This document shows, piece after piece, positions 1-7,876 of a stretch of 34,424 nucleotides of DNA. This DNA is from a virus, in the IMG/VR virus record IMGVR_UViG_3300020180_000069, positions 1-34,424 of that record. One strand, written 5' to 3'. The notes beneath the pieces were generated by a model, which did no database searches, had not been told where the DNA came from, and saw only the letters and a list, made by a program, of their open reading frames with translations. Within the stretch, counting starts at the first letter, position 1; each line of letters begins with the position of its first letter. The translations under genes were made by a program, and so were the position numbers.

Positions 1-30
1 CATTTTCTTAGGCTCATCTGCCATCATCAT
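1..30 (-). CDS. Partial: first 10 codons of the small acidic protein also present complete at 33658-33891
   Basis: Read on the minus strand, the first 30 bases encode the N-terminus MMMADEPKKM, identical to the complete gene at 33658-33891. The gene runs off the left contig end. It is not a second gene but the same locus seen again through the end redundancy. Confidence 0.8.
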   Translation of the reverse strand, partial: MMMADEPKKM

Positions 31-44
31 AAAAAGACTCCTTC

Positions 45-413
45 TTATGGTTGAATGGTTGAGTTCTTAAGAACAAGTGTTACATGAATTTTACATGCTG
101 CACTTGGATTTGTTGGCGTCGCTGCTGCATTCAAATTAATCACTACTAGTTTCGTAGTAGAAACTGTTTGGCTTTTTAATTGTGCAACGAGATCGACTGC
201 GGCTGCCGCCTCAACAGTGACTAAACAAGTCAACAATTCAGGATATGTATCTTGAAGAGTCAGCGTGTATTCGCCTGTACCAGTTTTAGTGAAAGTTCCG
301 CCTAAAAGCGTCTGCGATAAAATAGAAGCGTCTGTATGGATACTTACTAATCCAGACAAAATCTTCACTTCTTTATCGAGAGCTTGTAGTGAACTAAAAA
401 TTCTACTTGCCAT
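45..413 (-). CDS. Putative minor head / capsid decoration protein, allele 1 (122 aa)
   Basis: The product is a small, beta-rich, Thr/Ala/Val-rich protein with no signal peptide or membrane segment. It sits directly downstream of the major capsid gene and upstream of the connector gene, the usual place for head-decoration or minor capsid proteins in podoviruses. The start ATG follows a good ribosome site (AAGGAG, about 8 bases upstream). A second allele at 33906-34274 has the same length and differs at only nine residues despite about 17% nucleotide divergence, so it is under purifying selection. The substitutions cluster in the N-terminal ten residues and at residues 62-79. The decoration role is inferred from position; the protein could be another virion component. 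Confidence 0.65.
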   Translation of the reverse strand: MASRIFSSLQALDKEVKILSGLVSIHTDASILSQTLLGGTFTKTGTGEYTLTLQDTYPELLTCLVTVEAAAAVDLVAQLKSQTVSTTKLVVINLNAAATPTNPSAACKIHVTLVLKNSTIQP

Positions 414-429
414 ATTTATTTCTCCTTAG

Positions 430-460
430 AAAAACGAGGGCTTTTTAGGGCCCCGTTTTT
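430..460 (-). terminator. Hairpin with A/T-flanked stem after the capsid gene
   Basis: On the minus strand an AAAAACGGGGC arm pairs with GCCC-T-CGTTTTT around an A-rich loop. A GC-rich stem flanked by A and T runs is typical of a bidirectional intrinsic terminator. It lies between the major capsid gene and the decoration gene and probably attenuates read-through. The same hairpin recurs at 34291-34322. Confidence 0.55.
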
Positions 461-468
461 AATTACCA

Positions 469-1674
469 TTAGCTAGCTAAAGTTACTCGACCATTCCAGC
501 CAGGAGCGCGGCAACCAAGTTGGGCATAGTATCCAACTCGAACTTCTACGCTGTCTGCTGTACCTTCTCGAAGCGTCTTTAATCCGTCAGAATCAAGAAT
601 CTTAGGCGCCATACCTAAGCTGTAGCATTTCCAAACATCCATTTGGAGCATGTAAGCTACGGCAGAGGGACAGTTTTGATCGGCTAAAACCTTCAATTGG
701 TTTTTGTTACCGTCAATCATAACGCCTTTGAATCCAACACTAGCGGGACCAGGAATATCTACGTATTGAACTTTCGATCCCAAAGCTTTTTTCAAGTTCG
801 AGAAATTAGAATAGTTCATAAAGCAATAGTCTGGGCTTCCGCCTTCTCGCTCGATTAAAGCTAGAGCATCAGAAAGAGCTTCTTCGATTGGTTGAGCCGA
901 GCCGTCATATCGTGAGCCGCCTAAGCGGGTAGAATCTGCTGTTCGGTCAACACCAAAGAAGGGTGTAGAAGTAACTGAAGCTGGAATCCAGGCATCTAGT
1001 CCTTTTACTTTACCTTCAAGATCGCCTTGGACACTTATGAAATCGTTAACAGCTAAGCCAGCGATTGTTGTCAAACTTGGCGTAACAACCATGCTACCGG
1101 CAGAACGATTAATTGAAGATACTGTGACCGCTTCGCCTGAATCAACAAGAGTAGCAACAGTAGCCGCTGTCGAAAATTGAAGTTTCATTCCGACTTCAAA
1201 ATTTACGATGTCTACCGTAGTTGCCAAGGTAAGTGACGTTCCAGTAACGGTCGCATTAATACGTCCGATTGATCCGCTTCCATCTCTAAACACAGCAGTA
1301 GCGAAAGAACGAGTGGCAGATTGAATCGCGCCATCAATTTCTACTGTCGCCGCTTCCATGAAAGAGCCTGCGTCATTTTGTGAAGCTTCAAGAGTTTCGT
1401 TATCAATCGAGGCCAATGAATAGTCATGGTTACGAGTCAAAACGAAATCTTTTAAAAGACTGTTGTTTTTATTAGCTTGGGCGGTGGCAAAAGTCGCTGA
1501 TCGTCCAGTAGGATTTCCGTAGATAATTGGAATAGGTAAATTCTTACCGTAGAATTTTTCCATTTTAGGAAGCATGGCTAGAAAAGGATTATTTTTATAA
1601 ACCATGTTTTCGACTTTATCTTTGGTGTAATAAGCCTTGAGCGCTGGCGCAAAGCTTGTAAGATCTAATGACAT
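469..1674 (-). CDS. Major capsid protein (401 aa)
   Basis: The likely product is the main shell protein of the head. The 401-residue length, the position immediately after a scaffold-like gene and before a small head protein, and the N-terminal pattern (NPFLAMLPKME at about residues 29-39, then a conserved segment ending IPIIYGNP) fit the major capsid proteins of many environmental podoviruses. An HK97-type fold is inferred from that family, not visible directly. The start ATG is preceded by GGAGA at about 8 bases. The C-terminal segment is rich in Gly, Arg and Tyr and ends in RVTLAS. The C-terminal coding end appears again at the right contig end (34331-34424). Confidence 0.82.
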   Translation of the reverse strand: MSLDLTSFAPALKAYYTKDKVENMVYKNNPFLAMLPKMEKFYGKNLPIPIIYGNPTGRSATFATAQANKNNSLLKDFVLTRNHDYSLASIDNETLEASQNDAGSFMEAATVEIDGAIQSATRSFATAVFRDGSGSIGRINATVTGTSLTLATTVDIVNFEVGMKLQFSTAATVATLVDSGEAVTVSSINRSAGSMVVTPSLTTIAGLAVNDFISVQGDLEGKVKGLDAWIPASVTSTPFFGVDRTADSTRLGGSRYDGSAQPIEEALSDALALIEREGGSPDYCFMNYSNFSNLKKALGSKVQYVDIPGPASVGFKGVMIDGNKNQLKVLADQNCPSAVAYMLQMDVWKCYSLGMAPKILDSDGLKTLREGTADSVEVRVGYYAQLGCRAPGWNGRVTLAS

Positions 1675-1698
1675 TTTTAATTCTCCAAAAGGGTCTGG

Positions 1699-2610
1699 TT
1701 AGTCTGTAACAAATCTCAGCAACTTTGCCGCCTCTGTTTTTCTTTCTTCATCAGATAGAAATCGAGGTTTCTGAGGAGGTGACTCCTGAGACATTTGATT
1801 TGTTAATGTTTTCACCGTGTTTGCTTTTGGTGCGAGGCTCGGGTCTATCGTTTTTAGCTCAGGTTGAAAGAGCTTGCTTTTGAGTTTTTTAAGGCCGGAG
1901 ATTTTTTTAGCTTCTTGCTCCACCTGTGTTTCAAGATACTTTTCGACTATCTCTGAAGCCTCTTGAATCGAAAGCAATTTCTTGTCCGAGTTAGTCGGAT
2001 CATTAAAATGCTGTTCTATAACACTATAAACTACTTCATGCTGATTAAACGCGTTTATCAATTCAAAATCATCAGCTTTTTCATTTACAAACTTTTTAAT
2101 ATCCGATTTGTAAGAATCGATTTGTTGCGCGGCGCGTTTTTCAGCAGATTCCTTTATGCGATCAGCTTCTCGCTTTTCTAGTTCAGCCAGCTTTTGTTCA
2201 ATCGAAGTAAGCTTATGATCGCCGGGAAGTTTACCATCTCGAAGCACGTGTTCTGTGATTTCATCGTAAGAAAGTCCTGCTTCTTCGAGCCAAGCAAGTG
2301 GATTTTCTTTGGCTTTAGATTTCTTATCTAAGAAAGCTTTATAAGTATTTCTTTCTTCATCGATTTGTCTTTGAAGTGACTTGAATTCGGCTTCTTTTTG
2401 TTGGATTTGCCGCTCTTTTCGGCTTAAAGCTGCGAATTTCGAAGCGAACTTATCGTCGGGATCTTGGGCTACGACTTTTTCTTCACTGCCGCTTAAGGCT
2501 GTTTTTATCGCCGCTTTAATTTCTTCATTGTCTGTTGTAACCTGGGTTAACGGGTTTATGAGTTCTTCATTCGTTCCTGTTGTCTCTGCGGAAGCTTCCT
2601 GAGTATCCAT
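1699..2610 (-). CDS. Scaffolding protein (303 aa)
   Basis: This is a highly charged, Glu/Lys/Gln-rich protein. The N-terminus is acidic and disordered, a long predicted coiled coil covers about residues 50-240, and a short basic C-terminal tail follows (KPRFLSDEERKTEAAKLLRF). It sits between portal and capsid genes, exactly where podoviruses and other tailed phages keep the assembly scaffold that is lost or cleaved on head maturation. An AGGAG site 5 bases upstream supports the ATG. No enzymatic motif is seen. The call is based on composition and synteny. Confidence 0.75.
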   Translation of the reverse strand: MDTQEASAETTGTNEELINPLTQVTTDNEEIKAAIKTALSGSEEKVVAQDPDDKFASKFAALSRKERQIQQKEAEFKSLQRQIDEERNTYKAFLDKKSKAKENPLAWLEEAGLSYDEITEHVLRDGKLPGDHKLTSIEQKLAELEKREADRIKESAEKRAAQQIDSYKSDIKKFVNEKADDFELINAFNQHEVVYSVIEQHFNDPTNSDKKLLSIQEASEIVEKYLETQVEQEAKKISGLKKLKSKLFQPELKTIDPSLAPKANTVKTLTNQMSQESPPQKPRFLSDEERKTEAAKLLRFVTD

Positions 2611-2635
2611 ATTTCTCCTATTTAATTGTGATTAT

Positions 2636-4486
2636 TTATGCGATCGGACCTTGAGGCATCATTGGCTGCTCTGCTCCTACGGTCTGAAAAGGTAATAGAT
2701 CACTTTGGGGCGCTGGTGCTGGCTGTCCAGTGGGCTGAAGCATCGGATCCTGTCCCATTGGCATTTCTGGTTGGGGCGGAGCGATCATTTGATTAGCTTC
2801 GGAGACCCAACGTCTTAGAAGTTCCAGATTAGCCTCCGGAACTTTATTTAATTTTGCCCTTAAGTAAGCGCTTTGAACTTTAGGAATTCCGTATTTCAGA
2901 TTTTGAAAAGGCTCAGGGCTTAGATAATTAGACTTTTCAATCATCTCCTCAATAATCATATCGATGTCTTCTTGCGCCGCAGTAATGAGAGAGGTGACTC
3001 CTTCTAAATCAGGAAAATCTAACAGCCTTAGGCCTTCTTCTTTAGGGATCATTCCAGCTTGTAAGAGTTCTTGAACGTCTTGAAGTCTGCCTGAAGGGGT
3101 TTTAGAGAGAGCCGAGGTGGGAAACATTTGCATGACGTATTGATCTTTTTCTAAGCCGACCTCGTCCCATCCGATTGTCTGTACGTTCTTTTTACCAGGA
3201 ACCATTAACTTTAAATTGCCGCCTTCTTTTTTAGCTTCTTGGGCTAGGTAAATAAACTGCTCCGCAGCTTGCATGAAGAAATCTTCATATTCCATACCGT
3301 TAAGGATAAATCGTTCACTTTCTATATCATTAAATTCTCGTAGAGCTTTTCCAGAATCTAGACCGGTAGGCTTTTTAGATTGAGCAGAGAGCTGAGAGAC
3401 GCCGGCAATTTCAAAAGATCTGGAATATAACCGCTCCAATTGATTAAAAAGATCTGGTGGAACAGCTTGGAGGAAATCGTAAGTTGGCTTAACGCCTGAA
3501 TACTCAATTATTCCTCCGATTTCATTGTTTAAATGGGCGAAGACCGCCTTAGAGCCCTTTTCTACAAATAGTTTAGGGACCGTGAGACGTAAGATCTGAG
3601 TGATAGTTTTCAAGATTCGATTTATTTCAACTTGAATCCCCATGAGTTCCTCGGCTAAGCCTTGGCCTCGCCAGCCCATGAGTCTCTTAGACCATCTCAT
3701 GATTCCAAAAGGAAACGTTGATCTCTCCCACGGCCCCCACTCTAAAACCTGATTAGATATCGATATCGCATGCTTTCCGTCCTTTGCTTCTTTACCACTA
3801 GGTAAATGCCAAGATTCTACAATCTCAATCTGGTCTGAAATTTTATGGTCAAACGAATTTGGGTTATCGGTATCGTTTGCCTGCATGATTTTAGAGTGAT
3901 GCTCTGGGTACATCTCCAAAAGGACGTCTCTTGAGATAGTTTTTACCTGGTGCATTTGACGAGGATCACCATAGAAAGCTTCGGCTTCGCTCACTCGCAT
4001 CTCGAAAGGCAAGACTCTCTCAGCCTTTAGCTCCCCTTCGCTTTGATAAAACTTACAAATGCCAGTCCCGAAAACTTCTGAGTCTCTAAAAAGCTGACTT
4101 CCTAGCTTATAAAGGTCTGTGAAGTAAAAAGCGCCTTCTATAAACTTAGTCAGGTTCTTGGCCTTTTTTTGCAACGAATAATCACCACCATCGGTCAAAA
4201 ACATTGGTCTAGGTCTATTCTTACTGATCTTAGCGTTTACGGTATCAATGGCAGATTTGATCACATTTAAGGTGAGTCGTTTTGTGGAATTAAACTCGGG
4301 AGTCATTTTGTAATAGGTCGCGGAAGTTAGACCGATTATATCGGCGTTACCGTATAGGCGAGCAAAATCAAGATACTCTTGGTTAAGCCAAGACTGGGCC
4401 GTATCCATGTTTTTGACCACAGAGAAAATAGACTCATGAGCCGTCTTTTTATCGAGCGACCACCATTTACTCGTTTCTTTATCCAT
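2636..4486 (-). CDS. Portal protein (616 aa)
   Basis: The product is the likely dodecameric head vertex channel through which DNA is packaged. Length is normal for podoviral portals. The N-terminal part contains Trp/Tyr-rich segments and NRPRPMF (about residues 90-96), a helix-rich centre follows, and the last 40 residues are Pro/Met/Gln-rich and probably disordered. The gene lies between the terminase large subunit and the scaffold gene. No signal peptide or membrane segment is seen. Assignment rests on overall resemblance and gene order. Confidence 0.78.
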   Translation of the reverse strand: MDKETSKWWSLDKKTAHESIFSVVKNMDTAQSWLNQEYLDFARLYGNADIIGLTSATYYKMTPEFNSTKRLTLNVIKSAIDTVNAKISKNRPRPMFLTDGGDYSLQKKAKNLTKFIEGAFYFTDLYKLGSQLFRDSEVFGTGICKFYQSEGELKAERVLPFEMRVSEAEAFYGDPRQMHQVKTISRDVLLEMYPEHHSKIMQANDTDNPNSFDHKISDQIEIVESWHLPSGKEAKDGKHAISISNQVLEWGPWERSTFPFGIMRWSKRLMGWRGQGLAEELMGIQVEINRILKTITQILRLTVPKLFVEKGSKAVFAHLNNEIGGIIEYSGVKPTYDFLQAVPPDLFNQLERLYSRSFEIAGVSQLSAQSKKPTGLDSGKALREFNDIESERFILNGMEYEDFFMQAAEQFIYLAQEAKKEGGNLKLMVPGKKNVQTIGWDEVGLEKDQYVMQMFPTSALSKTPSGRLQDVQELLQAGMIPKEEGLRLLDFPDLEGVTSLITAAQEDIDMIIEEMIEKSNYLSPEPFQNLKYGIPKVQSAYLRAKLNKVPEANLELLRRWVSEANQMIAPPQPEMPMGQDPMLQPTGQPAPAPQSDLLPFQTVGAEQPMMPQGPIA

Positions 4487-4498
4487 TTTTTAACCCTC

Positions 4499-4711
4499 TC
4501 AAGCACTATAAAATAAATCATTTCGGTATAGGTCCTCTGATTCGCTTTTTGAGGGATTAACTAAGTTTTCAAATATCTTTTGCTGTTTTTTTGAAATAAA
4601 GGCTTTTGAATTAAGTTCAATTTCAATTCCATCCAGCTTTAGTTTTTGAATATTGTTTTTGATGGCAAAGGACGTGAGCTTTTTTAACATAGCCAGATTA
4701 TCTAATTTCAT
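4499..4711 (-). CDS. Hypothetical protein between terminase and portal (70 aa)
   Basis: This is a small basic/amphipathic protein without recognised domain. The ATG at 4711 overlaps the terminase stop by four bases (ATGA), and a GGGAGAG site lies just upstream, so it is probably translated by coupling to terL. An upstream in-frame start six codons earlier would lie inside terL and has no clear site. Position suggests a head-assembly or packaging accessory protein, but this is only inference. Confidence 0.6.
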   Translation of the reverse strand: MKLDNLAMLKKLTSFAIKNNIQKLKLDGIEIELNSKAFISKKQQKIFENLVNPSKSESEDLYRNDLFYSA

Positions 4712-6075
4712 TGAAGTCTCTCCCACCAACTCTCACCATTCTGCATACGCCGAACTTCATCTTCAAGCTGTTTCTCTAAGTATTCTTCGCTGTTTCTATT
4801 CAAAACCGGCTGTTTTTCTTTAAAATGGTAATGTTTCAGCTCAAAAAAAGCGTAAATGAAGGCGTCGCATTCATCGGAGGGAAAGCCTTCTTGTTCGATT
4901 CCCTTTTCGTTCTTCTCTATGTGCGTCAATTCGTAAATCAGGCCTTCGAGGTTTGCTTTAACCGAGAGGTGGCAGTCTATGAAGTCGCCATTTAGTAAAG
5001 CAATGTGAGCGGCCTTGTCTCTTTTCTCTGCGGGCTTCACTGGTATGGCATAACGACGTCTCATTTCTTCAGCAATTGATTTACCTAAGCCTCCGGTATC
5101 GGCGACGATGGAAACGGGCGCGTATTTATCGATCAGAACTTGGCATCTTGCGGCGATTTCTGACGGGATCATCTCCGATTTTGATTCGCTGTGAACCACG
5201 TAAGCATGACGAGACTCAAAACTATAGGCCAATATGCAAAAAGCGGTCTTATCGTTATATCCAAAATCAATTCCCATGACATGATTCCAGGATTCCTTTT
5301 CTGGAAGCTCAGAGTAAAGATTCTTATTTGTGAATTTGAAAAGCATGGCGTCAAGATCGAGCACCCATTGATTCATCCACTCACGGAGATAGGTAGGATT
5401 CATCGTGGTCCATCCCCTTCTCTTTAACATTTCTTCGATAAATTCTTTAGCGTTAGGGATATGCGGATTATCTAAGATGGACCATTTATGAACCGAGAAT
5501 CCTTTGTTTTCGTTGGTTACGTCGTAAAAGTAACCTCGAGGAATTAGTCCAGGGGTCCCGAGTAAAGTTAATTGGCCGGACAGATCGACGAGAGCGGGCT
5601 CTAAAACATCGTCGACGAGTTGCTGGATATGATCTCTAAAGGATTGGGCCTCGTCGACAATGGCTTGCTTGATTTTCAAGCCTCTTAAGCGATCGATGAA
5701 GTTTTTTTGATCGGCCCCGATGAGAAAGATTTCACTTTTTTTATTTGGAAAGCGAATGGAAAGGCTAGATTCGGCGGGTTCACATTCGATATGACATCTT
5801 TCTATAATCTGCATCAAAGTTGGCCAAAGTATTCTTCGAGCAGAGTCTCTGGTTAAGGCGATGTAAGGATTTTGTGACCCCTCCGTTTCCGCGCCGTGAA
5901 GAAGTATGGTCGCGGCCGTATAAGATTTTCCAGCTCGTCGAGTGGTTTGCGCGGCTCTAAACGTCGATTCATCAAACTTTAAAGCTCTTTGCTGAGAGAA
6001 TAAATAATCTACGGGATTATAGGGTCCGTAAATTCTTCTTAGGTATTCTCTTAGTAAGTCAGCTTGGGTAGTCAC
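4708..6075 (-). CDS. terL: Terminase large subunit (455 aa)
   Basis: This is the ATPase-nuclease motor that cuts concatemers and pumps DNA into the head. A Walker A-like loop TTRRAGKS is at residues 44-51, Walker B QAIVDEAQ at 137-144 and a coupling motif LLGTPG at about 171-176. The C-terminal RNase H-like nuclease has acidic residues in GIDFG (D270), VADTGG (D326) and SDECDAF (D401/D404). Length is normal. It overlaps the 90-aa gene upstream by four bases and the 70-aa gene downstream by four bases, so it belongs to one translationally coupled packaging cluster with the small subunit at 7138-7575. Confidence 0.95.
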   Translation of the reverse strand: MTTQADLLREYLRRIYGPYNPVDYLFSQQRALKFDESTFRAAQTTRRAGKSYTAATILLHGAETEGSQNPYIALTRDSARRILWPTLMQIIERCHIECEPAESSLSIRFPNKKSEIFLIGADQKNFIDRLRGLKIKQAIVDEAQSFRDHIQQLVDDVLEPALVDLSGQLTLLGTPGLIPRGYFYDVTNENKGFSVHKWSILDNPHIPNAKEFIEEMLKRRGWTTMNPTYLREWMNQWVLDLDAMLFKFTNKNLYSELPEKESWNHVMGIDFGYNDKTAFCILAYSFESRHAYVVHSESKSEMIPSEIAARCQVLIDKYAPVSIVADTGGLGKSIAEEMRRRYAIPVKPAEKRDKAAHIALLNGDFIDCHLSVKANLEGLIYELTHIEKNEKGIEQEGFPSDECDAFIYAFFELKHYHFKEKQPVLNRNSEEYLEKQLEDEVRRMQNGESWWERLQ

Positions 6076-6344
6076 GCCACTTTCTGTTTCTTTGCTTTAG
6101 GCTTTTCGAACTCTTTTAAAAATGGTTCTAGATCTTCTAGGGTCGGGACCCAGTATTGGACGTTATAAAAAGGAACGAATTGAACTGTTTCTTTTCTTTT
6201 AACGATAATGAAATCCATATTGCCATGAGAGGCGGTCATTAATTGTAATTCACCTTTATGTCTCGGGTCTTCAGAGTGAAAAAAAGTGGTGTTGTTTCCT
6301 TCAAATTCTACTACCTGATATGTTTTAAAGCATTTAATACGCAC
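6072..6344 (-). CDS. Hypothetical protein (90 aa)
   Basis: This is a small protein with a probable beta-strand core (residues 1-70) and a Lys-rich C-terminus. It overlaps terL by four bases at its end and the upstream 126-aa gene by 11 bases at its start. No known domain is recognised. The tight overlaps argue that it is a real coding gene in the packaging operon. Confidence 0.6.
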   Translation of the reverse strand: MRIKCFKTYQVVEFEGNNTTFFHSEDPRHKGELQLMTASHGNMDFIIVKRKETVQFVPFYNVQYWVPTLEDLEPFLKEFEKPKAKKQKVA

Positions 6345-6714
6345 TTTTCACTCCTTGATCTAATTCGTTATCGATTTCATTTTTAAGATTAGCGGCGACC
6401 TCTTGATTGGATTTGCCTTTTTGGGAGATAGAGGTCTGAAGTTTGCCGTTAGTTCTTGAGCCTTCGCCTGGCTGAAAGGCTGATCGCATTATGATTTTAT
6501 TATGTTTCATAATCTCATGCACATTCAGCCGGAATTCAATTTGATCGCCGTGACATTTAGCTGTAGCGACAATTTCATCTCTAGGGCCGAAGTAATCAAT
6601 GCCGAACTCTTCGACAGATTTAAGGCACCAAAAGCATTGTGGCGGGGCTACTGTTCCGAATTTTATGAAGAAAGAGTTTAAAACTTCTGTTTTTCGTTTA
6701 TCTAAATTGCTCAT
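6334..6714 (-). CDS. Hypothetical protein with Cys-pair / His motif (126 aa)
   Basis: An N-terminal CFWC pair at about residues 28-31 and a later Cys-His (KCHGD) at about 53-57 could together bind zinc. The C-terminal half is polar and probably disordered. It overlaps the acetyltransferase gene by four bases upstream and the 90-aa gene downstream. Zinc binding is inferred only from residue spacing. The role is unknown; proteins of this kind often sit between phage terminase subunits. Confidence 0.6.
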   Translation of the reverse strand: MSNLDKRKTEVLNSFFIKFGTVAPPQCFWCLKSVEEFGIDYFGPRDEIVATAKCHGDQIEFRLNVHEIMKHNKIIMRSAFQPGEGSRTNGKLQTSISQKGKSNQEVAANLKNEIDNELDQGVKSAY

Positions 6715-7157
6715 GGTTGAACTCCGTAAGGATAATATTTTGCATTAAGAAGCGGGGCTAAAAAAGGAGATGCGTAGGTTTGGTGGGTATAATAACTAGG
6801 TTTATCTAGATCTTTGATGCAAAGGAAGATGGCTTTCTTAGCCAATCCTAGCCTTCTAAAGGCTGTTTTAATATAAATGAAGTGCAGGAGGTTTGAATCA
6901 TTTCTGATTTCATAGCATATAAAGCCGAAGAGGTGGTCTGGGTCTTTTTGATCCACGAGCATCATGGTTTTACTTCTCTTTAAAAGCTCTTCGACAACCT
7001 TTTTATGCATCGTGAAGAATCTCTCGTTAGGAATACCTTGAAAGGCTTTGGAGTCTCTAAAAGATTTTAACCAACAAGAGAGGATGAAATGCTTATCAGA
7101 TTCTATGAAGTCTCTAATGGATATAGGTAGATCATTCTCATTCTTGAGTGGGTTCAT
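6711..7157 (-). CDS. GNAT-family acetyltransferase-like protein (148 aa)
   Basis: The protein has the layout of a GNAT N-acyltransferase. The N-terminal segment ISIRDFIESDKHFIL resembles the start of the fold, beta strands 2-4 include HLFGFICYEI, and the acetyl-CoA-binding motif A is seen as IKTAFRRLGLAKKAI at about 95-109 (RRLGLA replacing the canonical Q/RxxGxG/A). Small GNAT-like proteins near the terminase genes are common in podoviruses; their substrate is unknown. The ATG lies inside the 3-prime end of the small terminase gene, a 20-base overlap. Confidence 0.7.
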   Translation of the reverse strand: MNPLKNENDLPISIRDFIESDKHFILSCWLKSFRDSKAFQGIPNERFFTMHKKVVEELLKRSKTMMLVDQKDPDHLFGFICYEIRNDSNLLHFIYIKTAFRRLGLAKKAIFLCIKDLDKPSYYTHQTYASPFLAPLLNAKYYPYGVQP

Positions 7158-7575
7158 GGGTGCCTTCTTCTAAATGAGCGACCACTAGTTTTTTTAATTC
7201 ATCGTCAGGAATTTTTTGAATGTTAGGAGGAGGATAATAAATCTCGTTTTGTTCTAGTGTTGCATCAATGAGCTTAGGAACTGGTCCAATGGCTCTGTTA
7301 AAGAGGGCTTCTAATCTACCAGGACATCCTTGTTGAACACCCTTAGCGACAATGGCAGCGAGCCAAACTTCTAGAACGGTTGATTTAGGATTATCATGAA
7401 CTTCTTTTAGTTCATCTTTGGTATAGGAAACGGTTTTATTGATAAGACGGTTGACGGAGCCTTTATCAAGTCTCGGAACCCCTTCTACTTCGGGGATAAG
7501 CTTTACAGGATGGCCGCCTAGATAAGGATGGCCCTTAACAAAATCACGTCCGCCGTATTTAGCTCCAGGTGGAAT
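7138..7575 (-). CDS. terS: Probable terminase small subunit with AUU start (145 aa)
   Basis: No ATG, GTG or TTG can start this 146-codon frame before its last dozen or so codons. A strong ribosome site GGAGGG (7582-7587) lies six bases before an ATT codon at 7575-7573, followed by PPGAKYGGRDFVKGHP, which resembles the Gly/Arg/Pro-rich start of DNA-binding small terminase or DUF5681-like proteins. The middle is helical (SVNRLINKTVSYTKDE, then RLEALFNRAIGPVPKL at about 90-105) and the C-terminus is acidic. Position before terL and the acetyltransferase fits terS, which recognises phage DNA and regulates packaging. The frame also joins in phase with the upstream 61-aa gene through a single TAG, so amber read-through is an alternative. 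Confidence 0.65.
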   Translation of the reverse strand: MPPGAKYGGRDFVKGHPYLGGHPVKLIPEVEGVPRLDKGSVNRLINKTVSYTKDELKEVHDNPKSTVLEVWLAAIVAKGVQQGCPGRLEALFNRAIGPVPKLIDATLEQNEIYYPPPNIQKIPDDELKKLVVAHLEEGTHEPTQE

Positions 7576-7581
7576 ACTCGA

Positions 7582-7587
7582 CCCTCC
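7582..7587 (-). promoter_or_regulatory. Strong Shine-Dalgarno placing an AUU start
   Basis: GGAGGG on the minus strand is followed by a six-base spacer TCGAGT and then ATT. Spacing and strength are ideal for initiation at that ATT and there is no conventional start nearby. Confidence 0.6.
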
Positions 7588-7608
7588 AAAACGCTCGTCA
7601 ACGCTCGT

Positions 7609-7794
7609 CTATTTTTGGATAATAAGGAGGTCAATTTCACGCTCTAGCCATTGTAGGCGAGCATTAATGCGTCGAGCATCTGTGACTAGCATTCCTAGTT
7701 CTTTACACATGCTTTCATATCTTTCTTGCTTGGTAGGTGCAGAGACCTCATCTTTGTCGGTCGTCTGAAAGTCTAAAACGTTATCTGTTGTCAT
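7609..7794 (-). CDS. Small coiled-coil protein upstream of terS (61 aa)
   Basis: This is a short, soluble, predominantly helical protein; residues 22-61 could form a coiled coil (heptad-like Leu/Met/Ile positions). The ATG is preceded by GAGGGG at about six bases. It ends in TAG and the same frame remains open through the whole terS coding region, so a low-level 218-aa read-through fusion is possible. A 10-bp tandem duplication (AACGCTCGTC twice, plus strand 7590-7609) sits exactly at this junction. Function is unknown. Confidence 0.6.
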   Translation of the reverse strand: MTTDNVLDFQTTDKDEVSAPTKQERYESMCKELGMLVTDARRINARLQWLEREIDLLIIQK

Positions 7795-7876
7795 CTCTAT
7801 CCCCTCATTTAACTTAGGTTGGGCGTTATGTAGTTGATATTATGAAGGAATGACGCGGAATTAGGCAAGTATAGTT

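Larger units (their letters stand above)
1..562. repeat. Left copy of contig-end redundancy (partner 33862-34424)
   Basis: This stretch aligns end to end with 33862-34424. Bases 1-127 are identical to 33862-33988. Bases 128-437 are diverged, with about 50 substitutions over 128-420 plus a one-base length difference. Bases 438-562 are identical to 34300-34424. The redundancy indicates a circular or circularly permuted genome of about 33.86 kb. The divergent middle means the two copies are different alleles or a real diverged duplication, not a simple terminal repeat. Confidence 0.9.

Noticed and set aside
2233-2248. CACGTG near 2245 as a second parS site
   Set aside because: Only the central hexamer matches; the flanks do not fit the parS consensus and it lies inside the scaffold gene.
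7138-7794. Phage-wide reassignment of TAG
   Set aside because: Several genes (for example erf, the hydrolase at 17337 and the ORF at 11442) end in TAG at natural ends, so TAG works as a stop. Occasional read-through at this one site is still possible.
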